From: Cellulosilyticum sp.
GTDB taxonomy: Bacteria > Bacillota > Clostridia > Lachnospirales > Cellulosilyticaceae
NCBI GenBank assembly: GCA_017941635.1
Contig: JAGAVZ010000265.1
Location: forward strand, 1-53,611
Reading direction: 5' to 3'
DNA length: 53,611 nt
Below are positions 1 through 8,380 of this stretch, in pieces. Below the pieces are notes generated by a model. The model was not told where the DNA came from, did not search any database, and saw nothing but the letters and a program-made list of their open reading frames with translations. Position numbers and translations under genes: made by a program. How positions within the stretch are numbered: position 1 is the first letter of the stretch; each line of letters opens with the position of its first letter.

Positions 1-706
1 GATAGAGACGTTGTCTTTCCTCTATGCCATCAAAAGGTATAATCGACTGTTCTTCCAAGGAGAAGTCCGACTCCTTCATCCACTCGAAAAATTCTTCAAA
101 GGTCAGCACGGCATCTATGTATTCTTCTTCCATTCCTTCAATTTTCTTGGATAAACAGGGCCCTAGAAATACCACCCGTGTATCTGATCCATATTTTTGT
201 TTGATGAGTTGACTATGACACGCTGCAGGTGAAATAACTGGAATTAAATAAGGTAAAAGCTCCGGATAATGTTTTTGAATCATGGCATTAACTGTTGGAC
301 AACAGCTTGTGATATAGCACGCATCACCAGGCATTTTGGCATAGGTTTCATAAACTTTGGTAACCAATTGTGCTCCCACAACTGTTTCTTCTACCGCATA
401 AAAACCTAATGCTTTTAATAATCCTGGTAAATGCTTTCCTTTTTCTCCCCATAATGCTGCAAAGCTTGGTGCCACAGATACCACGACTTTTTCTGTTTCT
501 AAAAGATATTGTTTCACTTTGTAGAGCTCAGATTGTACATGTTTCGCATTTTTAGGACATACTCTTAAACATTTTCCGCAACCTATACAACGTTCCTTCA
601 TAATCTTAGCTTGTTCTGCTTGTACTTTAATGGCCCCAACTGGACATGCCCGAACACAGGCATAACAATTTTTACAATTTGCTTTTGCAAAGTCGATAAT
701 CCACAT
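1..706 (-). CDS. [FeFe]-hydrogenase-like protein, partial (C-terminal part outside window)
   Basis: The first 235 residues are present. Two [4Fe-4S] ferredoxin motifs come first (C11-x2-C14-x2-C17-x3-C21 and C40-x2-C43-x2-C46-x3-C50). The start of the H-cluster domain follows, with TSCCP at 133-137 and PCLSKKIE at 183-190, corresponding to the TSCCPxW and MPCxxKxxE motifs. The third motif lies beyond the window. Start chosen at ATG 706 (MWIIDF), with AGGAG 8 nt upstream. It follows the small ferredoxin gene by 15 nt, so the two are probably co-transcribed. The L1 motif lacks its usual Trp (TSCCPTV) and L2 has Gly for Met, so this is not the standard catalytic type. Relatives in Clostridia often carry a C-terminal PAS, kinase or SpoIIE phosphatase domain, but none can be seen here. 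Family is certain; a sensory role is inferred. Confidence 0.85.
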   Translation of the reverse strand, partial: MWIIDFAKANCKNCYACVRACPVGAIKVQAEQAKIMKERCIGCGKCLRVCPKNAKHVQSELYKVKQYLLETEKVVVSVAPSFAALWGEKGKHLPGLLKALGFYAVEETVVGAQLVTKVYETYAKMPGDACYITSCCPTVNAMIQKHYPELLPYLIPVISPAACHSQLIKQKYGSDTRVVFLGPCLSKKIEGMEEEYIDAVLTFEEFFEWMKESDFSLEEQSIIPFDGIEERQRLY

Positions 707-721
707 ACACTCATCTCCTGT

Positions 722-967
722 TTATAAATACGGCCATATTTCCTTCATAAAAATTTCTTCGGCATTATCTTTATGCACAGATAAAATTTGTCCATCCCAC
801 TTTTGTACCGTTACAGCTTCCATACAATGTCCAATACAAAAGGCGGCCTTTAGCTCTAATTTTTCTTCCAAGTGATAGGTTTTAATCAAGTTCATAAAAA
901 TTTCAATCACTTGCCGACTGCCTTTTACATGGCATGCACTCCCTATGCAAATATGAATTACCTTCAT
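722..967 (-). CDS. Small thioredoxin-like [2Fe-2S] ferredoxin (NuoE C-terminal type)
   Basis: An 81-residue protein consisting only of the thioredoxin-like [2Fe-2S] fold. The four expected ligands are present: C7-x4-C12 and C44-x3-C48. It matches the C-terminal half of NuoE/HndA and the N-terminus of HndC, but stands alone. I chose the second ATG (967) because AGGGG lies 6 nt before it, whereas it directly abuts the ATG at 973. The gene sits between hndD and a further [FeFe]-hydrogenase-like gene, with 15 nt to the latter. An electron-transfer role between the hydrogenase-like protein and another partner is inferred. It is separated from hndD by about 310 nt and a hairpin, so it may belong to a separate transcript. 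Confidence 0.8.
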   Translation of the reverse strand: MKVIHICIGSACHVKGSRQVIEIFMNLIKTYHLEEKLELKAAFCIGHCMEAVTVQKWDGQILSVHKDNAEEIFMKEIWPYL

Positions 968-1278
968 CGCCATCCCCTATCTTTCACTACTTTCTTTTTT
1001 ATTTTTCTTAATCTTACTTTAGGTTTCAGCTCATCTATTGGTACTTAATCTACATATTTGCATCCTTTCTACAGTTTTCTTCTAACTTTTTGGGCTATCA
1101 TTTTTTAACTGATTCTCATCTCCACTTATCCTAGTCTTAGCTTTGGATTAAAGTAAAACTATTTTATAATGTGGCGTTCTAGTTCATGAAAACAAGACAT
1201 CTCTTAATCAAGATAAGGCATACCTTTACTTTGAAAGGTATACCTTAATGATTTTAATCTCTTCTTCATCTCTATGAT
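968..1278. other. Intergenic region between hndD and the small ferredoxin gene
   Basis: This holds the hairpin at 1215-1246 and otherwise AT-rich DNA. On the minus strand a loose promoter-like pair (TTGTTT, then CATTAT/TATAAA near 1165-1195) could drive the ferredoxin and partial hydrogenase genes, but the spacing (18-19 nt) and hexamers are weak. No further gene is seen. Confidence 0.4.
1215..1246 (-). terminator. Weak hairpin terminator after hndD
   Basis: Inverted repeat with 13-nt arms (1215-1227 and 1234-1246) and a 6-nt loop; a single G-U pair interrupts an otherwise perfect stem. On the minus strand the 3' flank is ATCTTGATT, not a clean U-run, so termination may be partial. Confidence 0.5.
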
Positions 1279-3033
1279 TTATAAACGTTCTTTAAATGTA
1301 TAATGGGTATGCAATAGTTCATGTGCCTTGTGACTCAGTGGATTTCTAAAGTAGTCTTTGTACATTTCCTGAACAGAAAGATTCTCATGAGATTTGCGCA
1401 ATAACTTACCTTCATCAACCTTATAGAGGGCTGCTCTTCGTTGTTTGAGAATGTCACTATTACCATGATGATAAGGCTGACCTGCTCCCCCAATACAACC
1501 ACCAGGACACGCCATTATCTCTATAGCATGTAAGCCTCTTGGGTTCCCATTTCGCAGTTCTTCCATAACGGTTTGAGCTGCCTTTAGACCATGTACAATG
1601 GCCACATGAAGTGCTGTTTCTCCAATTTGTACCGTTGCTGTTCTAATTTCTTCAAACCCTCTTACTACTTCAAACTCAACTTTCTCTAACTTCTTACCCG
1701 TTGCCACCTCATAAGCTGTACGAAGTGCCGCTTCCATAACACCGCCAGTAGTACCGAAAATAACCCCAGCACCAGTGGATTCTCCTAATGGCGCATCAAA
1801 TTCCATCTCTTCCAAACGATTAAAATCAATATTGCACTGCTTAATGAGCCTTGCTAATTCTCTCGTCGTTAGCACAATATCCACATCCTCGCCAAACTCC
1901 TGTCTTGCTGCTTCGTATTTTTTTGCAATACATGGCATAATGGAAACTACCATTAAACTTTCACGGTTAATATTCATTTTCTGTGCAAAATAATTTTTAG
2001 CAACTGCTCCAAATATTTGCTGTGGTGATCTTGCAGTAGATGGTAAATCTAATAAATCTTCATAAAGTGTTTCATAACAATTAACCCAAGCTGGGCAACA
2101 ACTTGTTAAAATAGGTAGCCGAATACTTGTATCGCCTTGCGCCACTTTGGCTAAACGTTCCAAAAGTTCATAGCCTTCTTCCATAATAGTAACATCTGCT
2201 GCAAAATCTGTATCAAACACATAATCAAAACCTAATTGTTTTAATGCGGCTACTAGTTTACCTGTTACCAATGCCCCTGCTGGTAGTCCAAAAGCTTCTC
2301 CTAAAGCCGCACGTACAGCAGGTGCTACTTGAACAATAACGGTTTTATTGGGATTTGCAATCGCCTGTAAAACTTCACTCGTATATTCTTTCTCTGTTAA
2401 TGCCCCTGTAGGACATACGGCCACACACTGACCACATTGAACACATTTGGTTTCATTAAGAGGGCTTTCAAAAGCAGTTGCCACCACTGCATCAAAGCCA
2501 CGATTAGTGCCTGAAAGTGCTCCAATACCTTGAACCTCACGACACATTGTTTCACAGCGTCTACACATAATACACTTATCCATATCCCGAACAATCGCAA
2601 GACCACTATCTGTTGCATAAGTAGACTGTGCACCCTCTTTTCCAATTTCTAAGGATCTCACACCAAAGCGTTGTGCCATCTCTAAAAGCTCACAATCTCC
2701 TAACTTGGTACATGCCATACAATCCTTTGGATGATCCGAAAGCATCAATTCTAAAATCATCTTTCTCGCTTCCAAAACACGTAGACTATTCGTACGTACT
2801 ACCATTCCCTCCGTAATAGGTGTCACACAAGCCGGTGCCAAGTTTTTTCTTCCTTCAACTTCTACCACACAGATCCTACAAGAGCCTGTTTTGTTTTCCA
2901 TCTTGGTATCCTGTAAATAAAAATGACAGAGTGTTGGAATATCTACGCCTACTTTTTGGGCAGCTTGTAAAATGGTTTGCCCCATTTCTACAGTGGTTTG
3001 TTTGCCATCTATTGTTATATTCACTTGTGACAT
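1279..3033 (-). CDS. hndD: [FeFe]-hydrogenase catalytic subunit HndD/HydA
   Basis: Catalyses reversible H2 oxidation/proton reduction as the catalytic subunit of an NAD(P)-linked, probably electron-bifurcating, hydrogenase. Domain order over 584 residues: plant-type [2Fe-2S] (C36, C52, C55, C69); His-ligated [4Fe-4S] (H101, C105, C108, C114); two ferredoxin clusters (C154-C164 and C197-C207); then the H-cluster domain with TSCCPAW (C312, C313), MPCIAKKYE (C368) and MACPGGCIGGAGQP (C509, C513). The small-subunit tail with a HELLHTHY ending is present, so the protein is complete. Start ATG follows GGAAAGGGGGAG. It lies 16 nt after hndC and ends the hndABCD operon. Every H-cluster ligand and the proton-relay Cys312 are intact. 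Cofactor maturases HydE, HydF and HydG are not in this window. Confidence 0.97.
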   Translation of the reverse strand: MSQVNITIDGKQTTVEMGQTILQAAQKVGVDIPTLCHFYLQDTKMENKTGSCRICVVEVEGRKNLAPACVTPITEGMVVRTNSLRVLEARKMILELMLSDHPKDCMACTKLGDCELLEMAQRFGVRSLEIGKEGAQSTYATDSGLAIVRDMDKCIMCRRCETMCREVQGIGALSGTNRGFDAVVATAFESPLNETKCVQCGQCVAVCPTGALTEKEYTSEVLQAIANPNKTVIVQVAPAVRAALGEAFGLPAGALVTGKLVAALKQLGFDYVFDTDFAADVTIMEEGYELLERLAKVAQGDTSIRLPILTSCCPAWVNCYETLYEDLLDLPSTARSPQQIFGAVAKNYFAQKMNINRESLMVVSIMPCIAKKYEAARQEFGEDVDIVLTTRELARLIKQCNIDFNRLEEMEFDAPLGESTGAGVIFGTTGGVMEAALRTAYEVATGKKLEKVEFEVVRGFEEIRTATVQIGETALHVAIVHGLKAAQTVMEELRNGNPRGLHAIEIMACPGGCIGGAGQPYHHGNSDILKQRRAALYKVDEGKLLRKSHENLSVQEMYKDYFRNPLSHKAHELLHTHYTFKERL

Positions 3034-3049
3034 GCTTTCTCCCCCTTTC

Positions 3050-4837
3050 CTACTCTCTCACAATTGCATTAAATCGGCATTTACTCATACAAGCACCACA
3101 TTTAATACACTTACTTACATCTATGGTATGTTGTTTCTTCACAGCACCAGAAATTGCACCTACTGGACAAACACGGCTACATGCTGTACAACCCTTACAC
3201 TGTTCTGTAATACGATACTGCAACAGTGCGCTACATTGACCCGCTGGACATTTTTTATCTCTCACATGGGCAATGTACTCATCCTTAAACACATTTAGGG
3301 TAGAAAGTACAGGATTCGGTGCTGTTTGACCTAAACCACACAAAGCCGTATCTTTAATCACTTGACTAAGAGTCTCAAGCTCTTCTAAATCTTTTTCTGT
3401 GCCACGTCCAGAAACAATCTTTTCTAACGTTTCTAGCAAGCGCTTCGTACCCACTCGACAAGGTGTACATTTGCCACAAGATTCTTCAGCTGTAAATTCC
3501 AAGTAGAATTTTGCTACAGCTGGCATACAGTCACTTTCATCCATAACAATCATACCACCTGAGCCCATCATGGAGCCTTTAGCGAGTAAGTTATCAAAAT
3601 CAATTGGTGTATCCAGATCTTTTTCTGTTAAACAGCCACCTGAAGGCCCACCGGTTTGAACCGCTTTAAATTTCTTACCATCTTTGATGCCACCTCCAAT
3701 ATCATAGATTACTTCTCTTAATGTAGTTCCCATAGGAACTTCAATTAAACCAACGTTATTAATCTTGCCTGCTAAAGCAAATACTTTTGTACCTTTAGAT
3801 TTTTCCGTTCCTATTTGATTAAACCAATCAGCCCCCTTAAGGAAAATGACGGGTACATTTGCAAAAGTTTCGACATTGTTCACATTTGTTGGTTTACCCC
3901 AATAGCCACTTGCTGCTGGGAAAGGTGGTTTGGTCGTTGGTTCACCACGTTTACCTTCCATAGAATGAATAAGGGCGGTTTCTTCACCACATACAAAAGC
4001 CCCTGCACCAAAGCGGATTTCAATCTCAAAAGAAAAATCCGTACCTAAAATGTTTTCGCCTAATAAACCATAGCTGCGTGCAGACTTAATCGCACATTCC
4101 AGTCTTTTTACAGCCAATGGATACTCTGCACGAATATAAACCAATCCTTTATTGGCTCCAATGGCATAACCACAAATAGCCATTGCCTCCACAATAGAGT
4201 GTGGGTCGCCTTCTAAAATCGAACGATCCATAAAGGCACCTGGATCGCCTTCATCTGCATTACATACTACATATTTTTGATCCGAAATATTTTTATAAGC
4301 AAATTCCCATTTCAGTCCTGTTGGGAAACCACCACCTCCACGGCCACGTAGTCCTGACTTTTTCACTTCATCAATGACCTCTTGCTGTGTCATAGTGAGC
4401 ACTTTTGCTAATGCACCATAGCCTTCTCTTGCTATGTACTCTTCTATATTCTCGGGATTGATAAATCCACAGTTACGAAGGGCTATACGCATTTGCTTTT
4501 TATAGAAATCCATATGTTTAGAATCCGATACGTGTTCTTTAGACTTTGGATTTTCATAAAGCAGTCTAGCAACTTTTCGTCCTTTTACAATATGTTCCTT
4601 GATAATTTCTTCTGCATCCTCAGGCTTAACCTGTACATAAAATGTATTATCAGGCAAAATTTTAACAATAGGTCCTTTTTCACAGAATCCAAAACATCCT
4701 GTTTTTAAAACTTGTACAGACTCTTGCATTCCAGCCTCATCAATAGCCGCTTGTAAATTGGAAACAATTTCTCCTGACTGAGAGGAAAGACAGCCTGTTC
4801 CTCCACAAACTAGAATATGCATTGTATACTTGGACAT
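3050..4837 (-). CDS. hndC: NuoF-like flavoprotein subunit HndC/HydB
   Basis: This 595-residue subunit binds NAD(H) and FMN and passes electrons between pyridine nucleotide, ferredoxin clusters and HndD. An N-terminal thioredoxin-like [2Fe-2S] domain has C11, C16, C48 and C52. The NuoF core has the glycine-rich GRGGGGFPTG nucleotide motif at 165-174 and NADEGDPGAF near 193-202. A SLBB region and the ESCGKCTPCR [4Fe-4S] motif (about 455-465) follow. The C-terminus carries two ferredoxin motifs, CKGCTACSRVC and CIKCGACMSKC. This is the usual architecture of bifurcating HydB/HndC. Neighbours are hndB 14 nt upstream and hndD 16 nt downstream, so it is clearly in the operon. The preference for NAD or NADP cannot be read from the sequence alone. 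Confidence 0.96.
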   Translation of the reverse strand: MSKYTMHILVCGGTGCLSSQSGEIVSNLQAAIDEAGMQESVQVLKTGCFGFCEKGPIVKILPDNTFYVQVKPEDAEEIIKEHIVKGRKVARLLYENPKSKEHVSDSKHMDFYKKQMRIALRNCGFINPENIEEYIAREGYGALAKVLTMTQQEVIDEVKKSGLRGRGGGGFPTGLKWEFAYKNISDQKYVVCNADEGDPGAFMDRSILEGDPHSIVEAMAICGYAIGANKGLVYIRAEYPLAVKRLECAIKSARSYGLLGENILGTDFSFEIEIRFGAGAFVCGEETALIHSMEGKRGEPTTKPPFPAASGYWGKPTNVNNVETFANVPVIFLKGADWFNQIGTEKSKGTKVFALAGKINNVGLIEVPMGTTLREVIYDIGGGIKDGKKFKAVQTGGPSGGCLTEKDLDTPIDFDNLLAKGSMMGSGGMIVMDESDCMPAVAKFYLEFTAEESCGKCTPCRVGTKRLLETLEKIVSGRGTEKDLEELETLSQVIKDTALCGLGQTAPNPVLSTLNVFKDEYIAHVRDKKCPAGQCSALLQYRITEQCKGCTACSRVCPVGAISGAVKKQHTIDVSKCIKCGACMSKCRFNAIVRE

Positions 4838-4851
4838 GAACCTTCCCCCTT

Positions 4852-5250
4852 TTATTCATCCAATGATTGATGACTCATTGGAATGATACCTTCTACAAGC
4901 TCACCCTCTATAATGGCTTTTTCTAAAATCAACTGTGCACGCTCTTTCGTTACATGGCCATATACAACTGACTCTGCACCCGGCCTAGTAATCTCAACAG
5001 TTGGCTCTGCATAACAATAGCCCATACAACCACTTTGGGTAATCATGACATTTTCCAATCCCCTTGCACGGACTTCCTCAGAAAAGTAATTCATAATCTC
5101 TCTTGCACCAGCTGCGATTCCACAGGTTGCCATAGCCACACGTACTACAATCATTTGCTCTGCATGTTCACCCTTCTCTCTTAGGTCAATTTGAGATTTC
5201 ACCTTTTCTCTTAGTTTTTGAAGTTCTTCTAGTGACATCATTTTTGGCAT
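4852..5250 (-). CDS. hndB: Thioredoxin-like ferredoxin subunit HndB
   Basis: 132 residues with an N-terminal helical stretch (about 1-30) and a thioredoxin-like [2Fe-2S]-type fold. Three of the four usual ligand positions are Cys: C43, C75 and C79. The second position (residue 48 in C43-GIAAG) is Gly, so the cluster must be bound differently or may be absent. I recall this pattern as common in HndB proteins. Start chosen at ATG 5250 (MPKMM) because AGGGGG lies 7 nt upstream; the ATG at 5274 has no Shine-Dalgarno sequence and would overlap hndA. The position between hndA and hndC matches the four-gene hnd operon described in Desulfovibrio fructosivorans and makes it a structural or electron-transfer subunit. 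Confidence 0.88.
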   Translation of the reverse strand: MPKMMSLEELQKLREKVKSQIDLREKGEHAEQMIVVRVAMATCGIAAGAREIMNYFSEEVRARGLENVMITQSGCMGYCYAEPTVEITRPGAESVVYGHVTKERAQLILEKAIIEGELVEGIIPMSHQSLDE

Positions 5251-5266
5251 ATTGATTCCCCCTAGC

Positions 5267-5758
5267 CTATTCATATTCCCTTAAAATCTTTTTCACTTCT
5301 TCCTCACCACTAATGCGTCCATAAACTTTATCCCCAATAAGCGCAACTGGTGCTAAGCCACACGCGCCTACACACCTTAATGCATCCAAAGAAAACTTAC
5401 CATCTGGTGTGGTTTGTCCGACTTCAATTCCAAGCTCCTTTTTAAACGCCTCTAATACCTTATCTGCCCCTCTTACATAACAAGCTGTGCCCAAGCACAC
5501 TGAAATAGGATATTTGCCTTTTGGCACCATCGTAAAAAAGGAATAAAAGCTTACCACACCATATACCTCTGAAATCGGTATGCCTAACTTACTCCCTACA
5601 AAGACCTGAACTTCCTTTGGCAAGTAGCCAAAAATACTCTGTGCTTTATGGAGTACAGAAATAAGTGCTCCCTTTTTTTCTGGCAATGATTCAATAAACT
5701 GTGCTAATTCATCATACATTTCTTGTGCCAGTGCATTCTTACATCCTTCACATGCCAT
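5267..5758 (-). CDS. hndA: NuoE-like [2Fe-2S] subunit HndA/HydC
   Basis: A 163-residue subunit of the soluble hydrogenase complex. The N-terminal helical NuoE region includes GYLPKEV and GVVSFYSFF (about 44-75). The C-terminal thioredoxin-like domain carries C88-x4-C93 and C129-x3-C133, the full set for one [2Fe-2S] cluster. An extra Cys pair at C3 and C6 near the N-terminus is not part of the standard cluster. The start has AAGGGGG 8 nt upstream. It is the first gene of hndABCD; a 90-nt gap separates it from the PHP gene upstream and no clear promoter was found there, so the operon may continue from upstream. Confidence 0.95.
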   Translation of the reverse strand: MACEGCKNALAQEMYDELAQFIESLPEKKGALISVLHKAQSIFGYLPKEVQVFVGSKLGIPISEVYGVVSFYSFFTMVPKGKYPISVCLGTACYVRGADKVLEAFKKELGIEVGQTTPDGKFSLDALRCVGACGLAPVALIGDKVYGRISGEEEVKKILREYE

Positions 5759-5848
5759 GTCACATCCCCCTTTAATTAGGATTATCTATCAACTTATTTC
5801 TCTTGTATTTTGTATGCTATTTTATCCTCTAAATCGGCCTATATTCCC

Positions 5849-6547
5849 CTATGGATTGCATTCAATCAGTCCATGTAAGACGAGTGTATCCGAATCTATA
5901 TAATTTTCTCTTTCTGAAATATCTTGTAAATAATGTGCATCTGAAGATTGAATGATTTGGTAGTTCTTATACATGGTTTGATATTGATCTAATGAAACGG
6001 ATTTAGAAATCTCTAAGACACTAAGCTGATACTCTTTTGGAATACTACCTAGGTTAGATAAAATACTATAGCTATTACGATCAATATGGGCAGGATAAAT
6101 CCATGCCCCAAGCCGTCTTCCTTGCTCCAAAATTTCTGCTGCTGAAATATTGGCAGCTACTAAAAGTAACTGGCTTATTTCTCCAATACACTCTCCTGCT
6201 TCATCCAATCGCCATTGTGTACCAAAAATAGAAGGTTGATTTGTGATACTGGGTAAATATTTCCATAGCCATTTTTCCATTTGATACGCTAAATCCAAAT
6301 TAGGAAACAATGCAATCATATGAAATTCTTCGCTGCATTCAATTTCCATGCCTGGAATAACACGAAGTCCATGCGCTTTTCCGACTTTCATAACCACCTC
6401 ACAGTTGGCTACTGTTTGATGATCTGTAATGGCAATTACATCAAGCCCTTTTAAAACACTCATACAAACAATATTATGAGGTGTCATCAGTTCATCTCCA
6501 CATGGTGATGCAGCTGTATGAATATGAAAGTCATAAGCCCATTTCAT
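5849..6547 (-). CDS. PHP-domain metal-dependent phosphoesterase-like protein
   Basis: 232 residues forming a PHP domain. Metal-binding motifs seen are DFHIHTAASP (H8, H10), ITDHQT (D42, H43), GMEIECSEEF, YPAHIDR and SSDAHYL near the C-terminus, so the catalytic set looks complete. Known PHP proteins hydrolyse phosphoesters such as histidinol phosphate or oligonucleotides; the substrate here is unknown. Start ATG has GGAGGG 5 nt upstream. It lies 10 nt after a DRTGG protein and just before hndABCD, so it belongs to the hydrogenase locus. Its position suggests a role in regulation or nucleotide turnover linked to hydrogenase expression, but nothing in the sequence shows that directly. Confidence 0.85.
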   Translation of the reverse strand: MKWAYDFHIHTAASPCGDELMTPHNIVCMSVLKGLDVIAITDHQTVANCEVVMKVGKAHGLRVIPGMEIECSEEFHMIALFPNLDLAYQMEKWLWKYLPSITNQPSIFGTQWRLDEAGECIGEISQLLLVAANISAAEILEQGRRLGAWIYPAHIDRNSYSILSNLGSIPKEYQLSVLEISKSVSLDQYQTMYKNYQIIQSSDAHYLQDISERENYIDSDTLVLHGLIECNP

Positions 6548-6557
6548 CCAATCCCTC

Positions 6558-6887
6558 CTATAGATTCTTCACTAACTGACTTACCATTTCATAGCTTCTT
6601 TGATTGGTAGATAATAATGCAATCCCTTCTTCCTCAGCAACATTCTTCACTTCTTGTGTTACCTGGACCCCATGGACTAAGACAATAGCTGGCAAATTCA
6701 CTAAAACAGCTACTGCAATCGCATTAATATGTCCTTGTACAGTAATCCATAGTTCGCCTTCTCTTGCATGTGCCATAGCAACACTTAGTACATCTCCTAT
6801 ATAAACCCCTTTCACCTCCTTCATTAATCCATCTGTACCTGCAATACAGGTTAAATTTAATCGACATGCGATTTCTCCTACTGTCAT
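6558..6887 (-). CDS. DRTGG-domain protein (first paralogue)
   Basis: 109 residues when started at ATG 6887 (MTVGEIACRL); GGAGG is 11 nt upstream, and this length fits the 112-residue paralogue at 8795-9133. An ATG at 6929 is possible but has only a weak Shine-Dalgarno. The whole protein is one small alpha/beta domain of the DRTGG type, also found next to CBS domains and in phosphotransacetylase N-terminal regions, where a regulatory or nucleotide-binding role is suspected. Residues about 45-90 hold the hydrophobic strand-turn pattern (GELWITVQG, AIVLVHG). It lies between the divergent hydrogenase-like gene and the PHP gene. Confidence 0.75.
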   Translation of the reverse strand: MTVGEIACRLNLTCIAGTDGLMKEVKGVYIGDVLSVAMAHAREGELWITVQGHINAIAVAVLVNLPAIVLVHGVQVTQEVKNVAEEEGIALLSTNQRSYEMVSQLVKNL

Positions 6888-7011
6888 ATCTTTTGTCACC
6901 TCCCCCCCTTCTCTTTTCCTTTGCTCCATCTTTCAGCTCATCCTACTACGCGTATTCATATTACTATATGTGCAAGTTCTTCACTTTATGTGGACTATTT
7001 GACTGCCTTCT

Positions 7012-8352
7012 TTAAACTTTATCGTTTAAATCTTTTGGTGCATTTTCACTTTCTGTAGGAATAACCGTATAAGCTAACTGATGCATTTCATCTGAAAGCT
7101 CTTTAATCTTACGTCGTAACATAAAAATACATGCCTCTATATTCACCTCTTGTCGCATGACATCCTCTGCAAAGCATCTACATGTTGGCGCACCACAAGA
7201 GCCACAATCAATCTGTGGTAAACGTTCATAGAGCTTTTCAATTCCTTCTATCATCTCAAGTGCCTTACTCCTATTTTCATTTAAAGAAAAAACTGGACGT
7301 GGTTTAATGGGACATTCATAAGTAGTAGAAAGTGCTTGTATTTCTTGAAATAGCCTATAATTGCCCCTCTTTTCACCTTGCTTCATTTCACTTCGATCTA
7401 AAGTAATCCATTTCTTTAAATTACTTCGACTAACATATGGATTTTCTATCGTTAATGCACCACCTAAACATCCTCCTGTACAAGCCATTGCTTCAATATA
7501 GTTGATATGATTCAATGTACCATCTTCTACTTTTTCTAGAATATCAATGATATTTTCCATACCATCTACTGCCATATAACCCTTTACCTTATTTTCATCA
7601 ATCCCTCCATTTCTTGTAGCCCATACTAATCCCTTATGTGTACTTTGTTTCAACTGCTTAGGTTCTATCTTCCCTACCAAGCCCTGCATTTTTTTATACA
7701 AGTCCTGCATAGATAAAACCCCATCTACCATGGATTGTTTAATCCCTTTGGGCCTACGTATTTCCGTTGCTTTAGCTGGACAAGGCGAAATAAAAAAGAC
7801 GCCTACATCATTTAAATCAATACCTTTTTGGACATAGACTTGTTTCACATAACGTGCTGCAAGTTCCATTGGTGAAACAATGGGTAAAACTTGTGGTAGC
7901 AAAGCGGGAAAGCGTCTTTGAATCAGACGAACGATAGCCGGACAGGCTGATGAAATCACTGGAAATAGCGGGGCTTGCTTCAAATAAGTATAAGTTGCCT
8001 CTGCTACAACCTCTGCTGTAATGGCCACCTCAAAATAATCTGTAAAACCAATCTGAAGGAGTGCTTCTAAAATCCATTCTATCCCTGGTGCTTTTGGAAA
8101 TTGGGCATAAAAAGAAGGTGCTGGCAAGGCAATACGATAGCGATAGTTCTGCATGAGATCTAATCCATCTGTCACTGCCTTTTTAGCACCATTTCTACAA
8201 ATACGAATGCAATTACCACAATCAATACAACGTTCTTCTATAATCTGCGCCTTCGAATTTCGAACTCTTATAGCTTCTGTTGGACACCTTTTAATGCAAT
8301 CTGTACAACCAATGCACTTATTCGCCTCTAGTGTAACCGAATGCGTATACAT
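7012..8352 (-). CDS. Divergent [FeFe]-hydrogenase-like protein, putative sensor
   Basis: 446 residues. Two ferredoxin motifs come first (C13-C23 and C42-C52), then an H-cluster-type domain, then a C-terminal [4Fe-4S] domain of the RnfB/PF04060 kind (C383, C386, C391, C408). The H-cluster motifs are altered: SSACP at 134-138 in place of TSCCP (Ala136 replaces the proton-relay Cys; C137 is kept), SPCPAKATE at 189-197, and MACTGGCLGG with C291 and C295. All four cluster-ligating Cys remain, so an H-cluster could still bind, but fast catalysis is unlikely. Start chosen at ATG 8352 with AGGGG 8 nt upstream; the earlier ATG at 8415 would overlap the HATPase gene. It is flanked by an anti-sigma-like HATPase and DRTGG proteins, which supports a sensing or regulatory role (inferred). 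Confidence 0.88.
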   Translation of the reverse strand: MYTHSVTLEANKCIGCTDCIKRCPTEAIRVRNSKAQIIEERCIDCGNCIRICRNGAKKAVTDGLDLMQNYRYRIALPAPSFYAQFPKAPGIEWILEALLQIGFTDYFEVAITAEVVAEATYTYLKQAPLFPVISSACPAIVRLIQRRFPALLPQVLPIVSPMELAARYVKQVYVQKGIDLNDVGVFFISPCPAKATEIRRPKGIKQSMVDGVLSMQDLYKKMQGLVGKIEPKQLKQSTHKGLVWATRNGGIDENKVKGYMAVDGMENIIDILEKVEDGTLNHINYIEAMACTGGCLGGALTIENPYVSRSNLKKWITLDRSEMKQGEKRGNYRLFQEIQALSTTYECPIKPRPVFSLNENRSKALEMIEGIEKLYERLPQIDCGSCGAPTCRCFAEDVMRQEVNIEACIFMLRRKIKELSDEMHQLAYTVIPTESENAPKDLNDKV

Positions 8353-8380
8353 AGGCACTTCCCCTCTTCCTTCATCCTCC

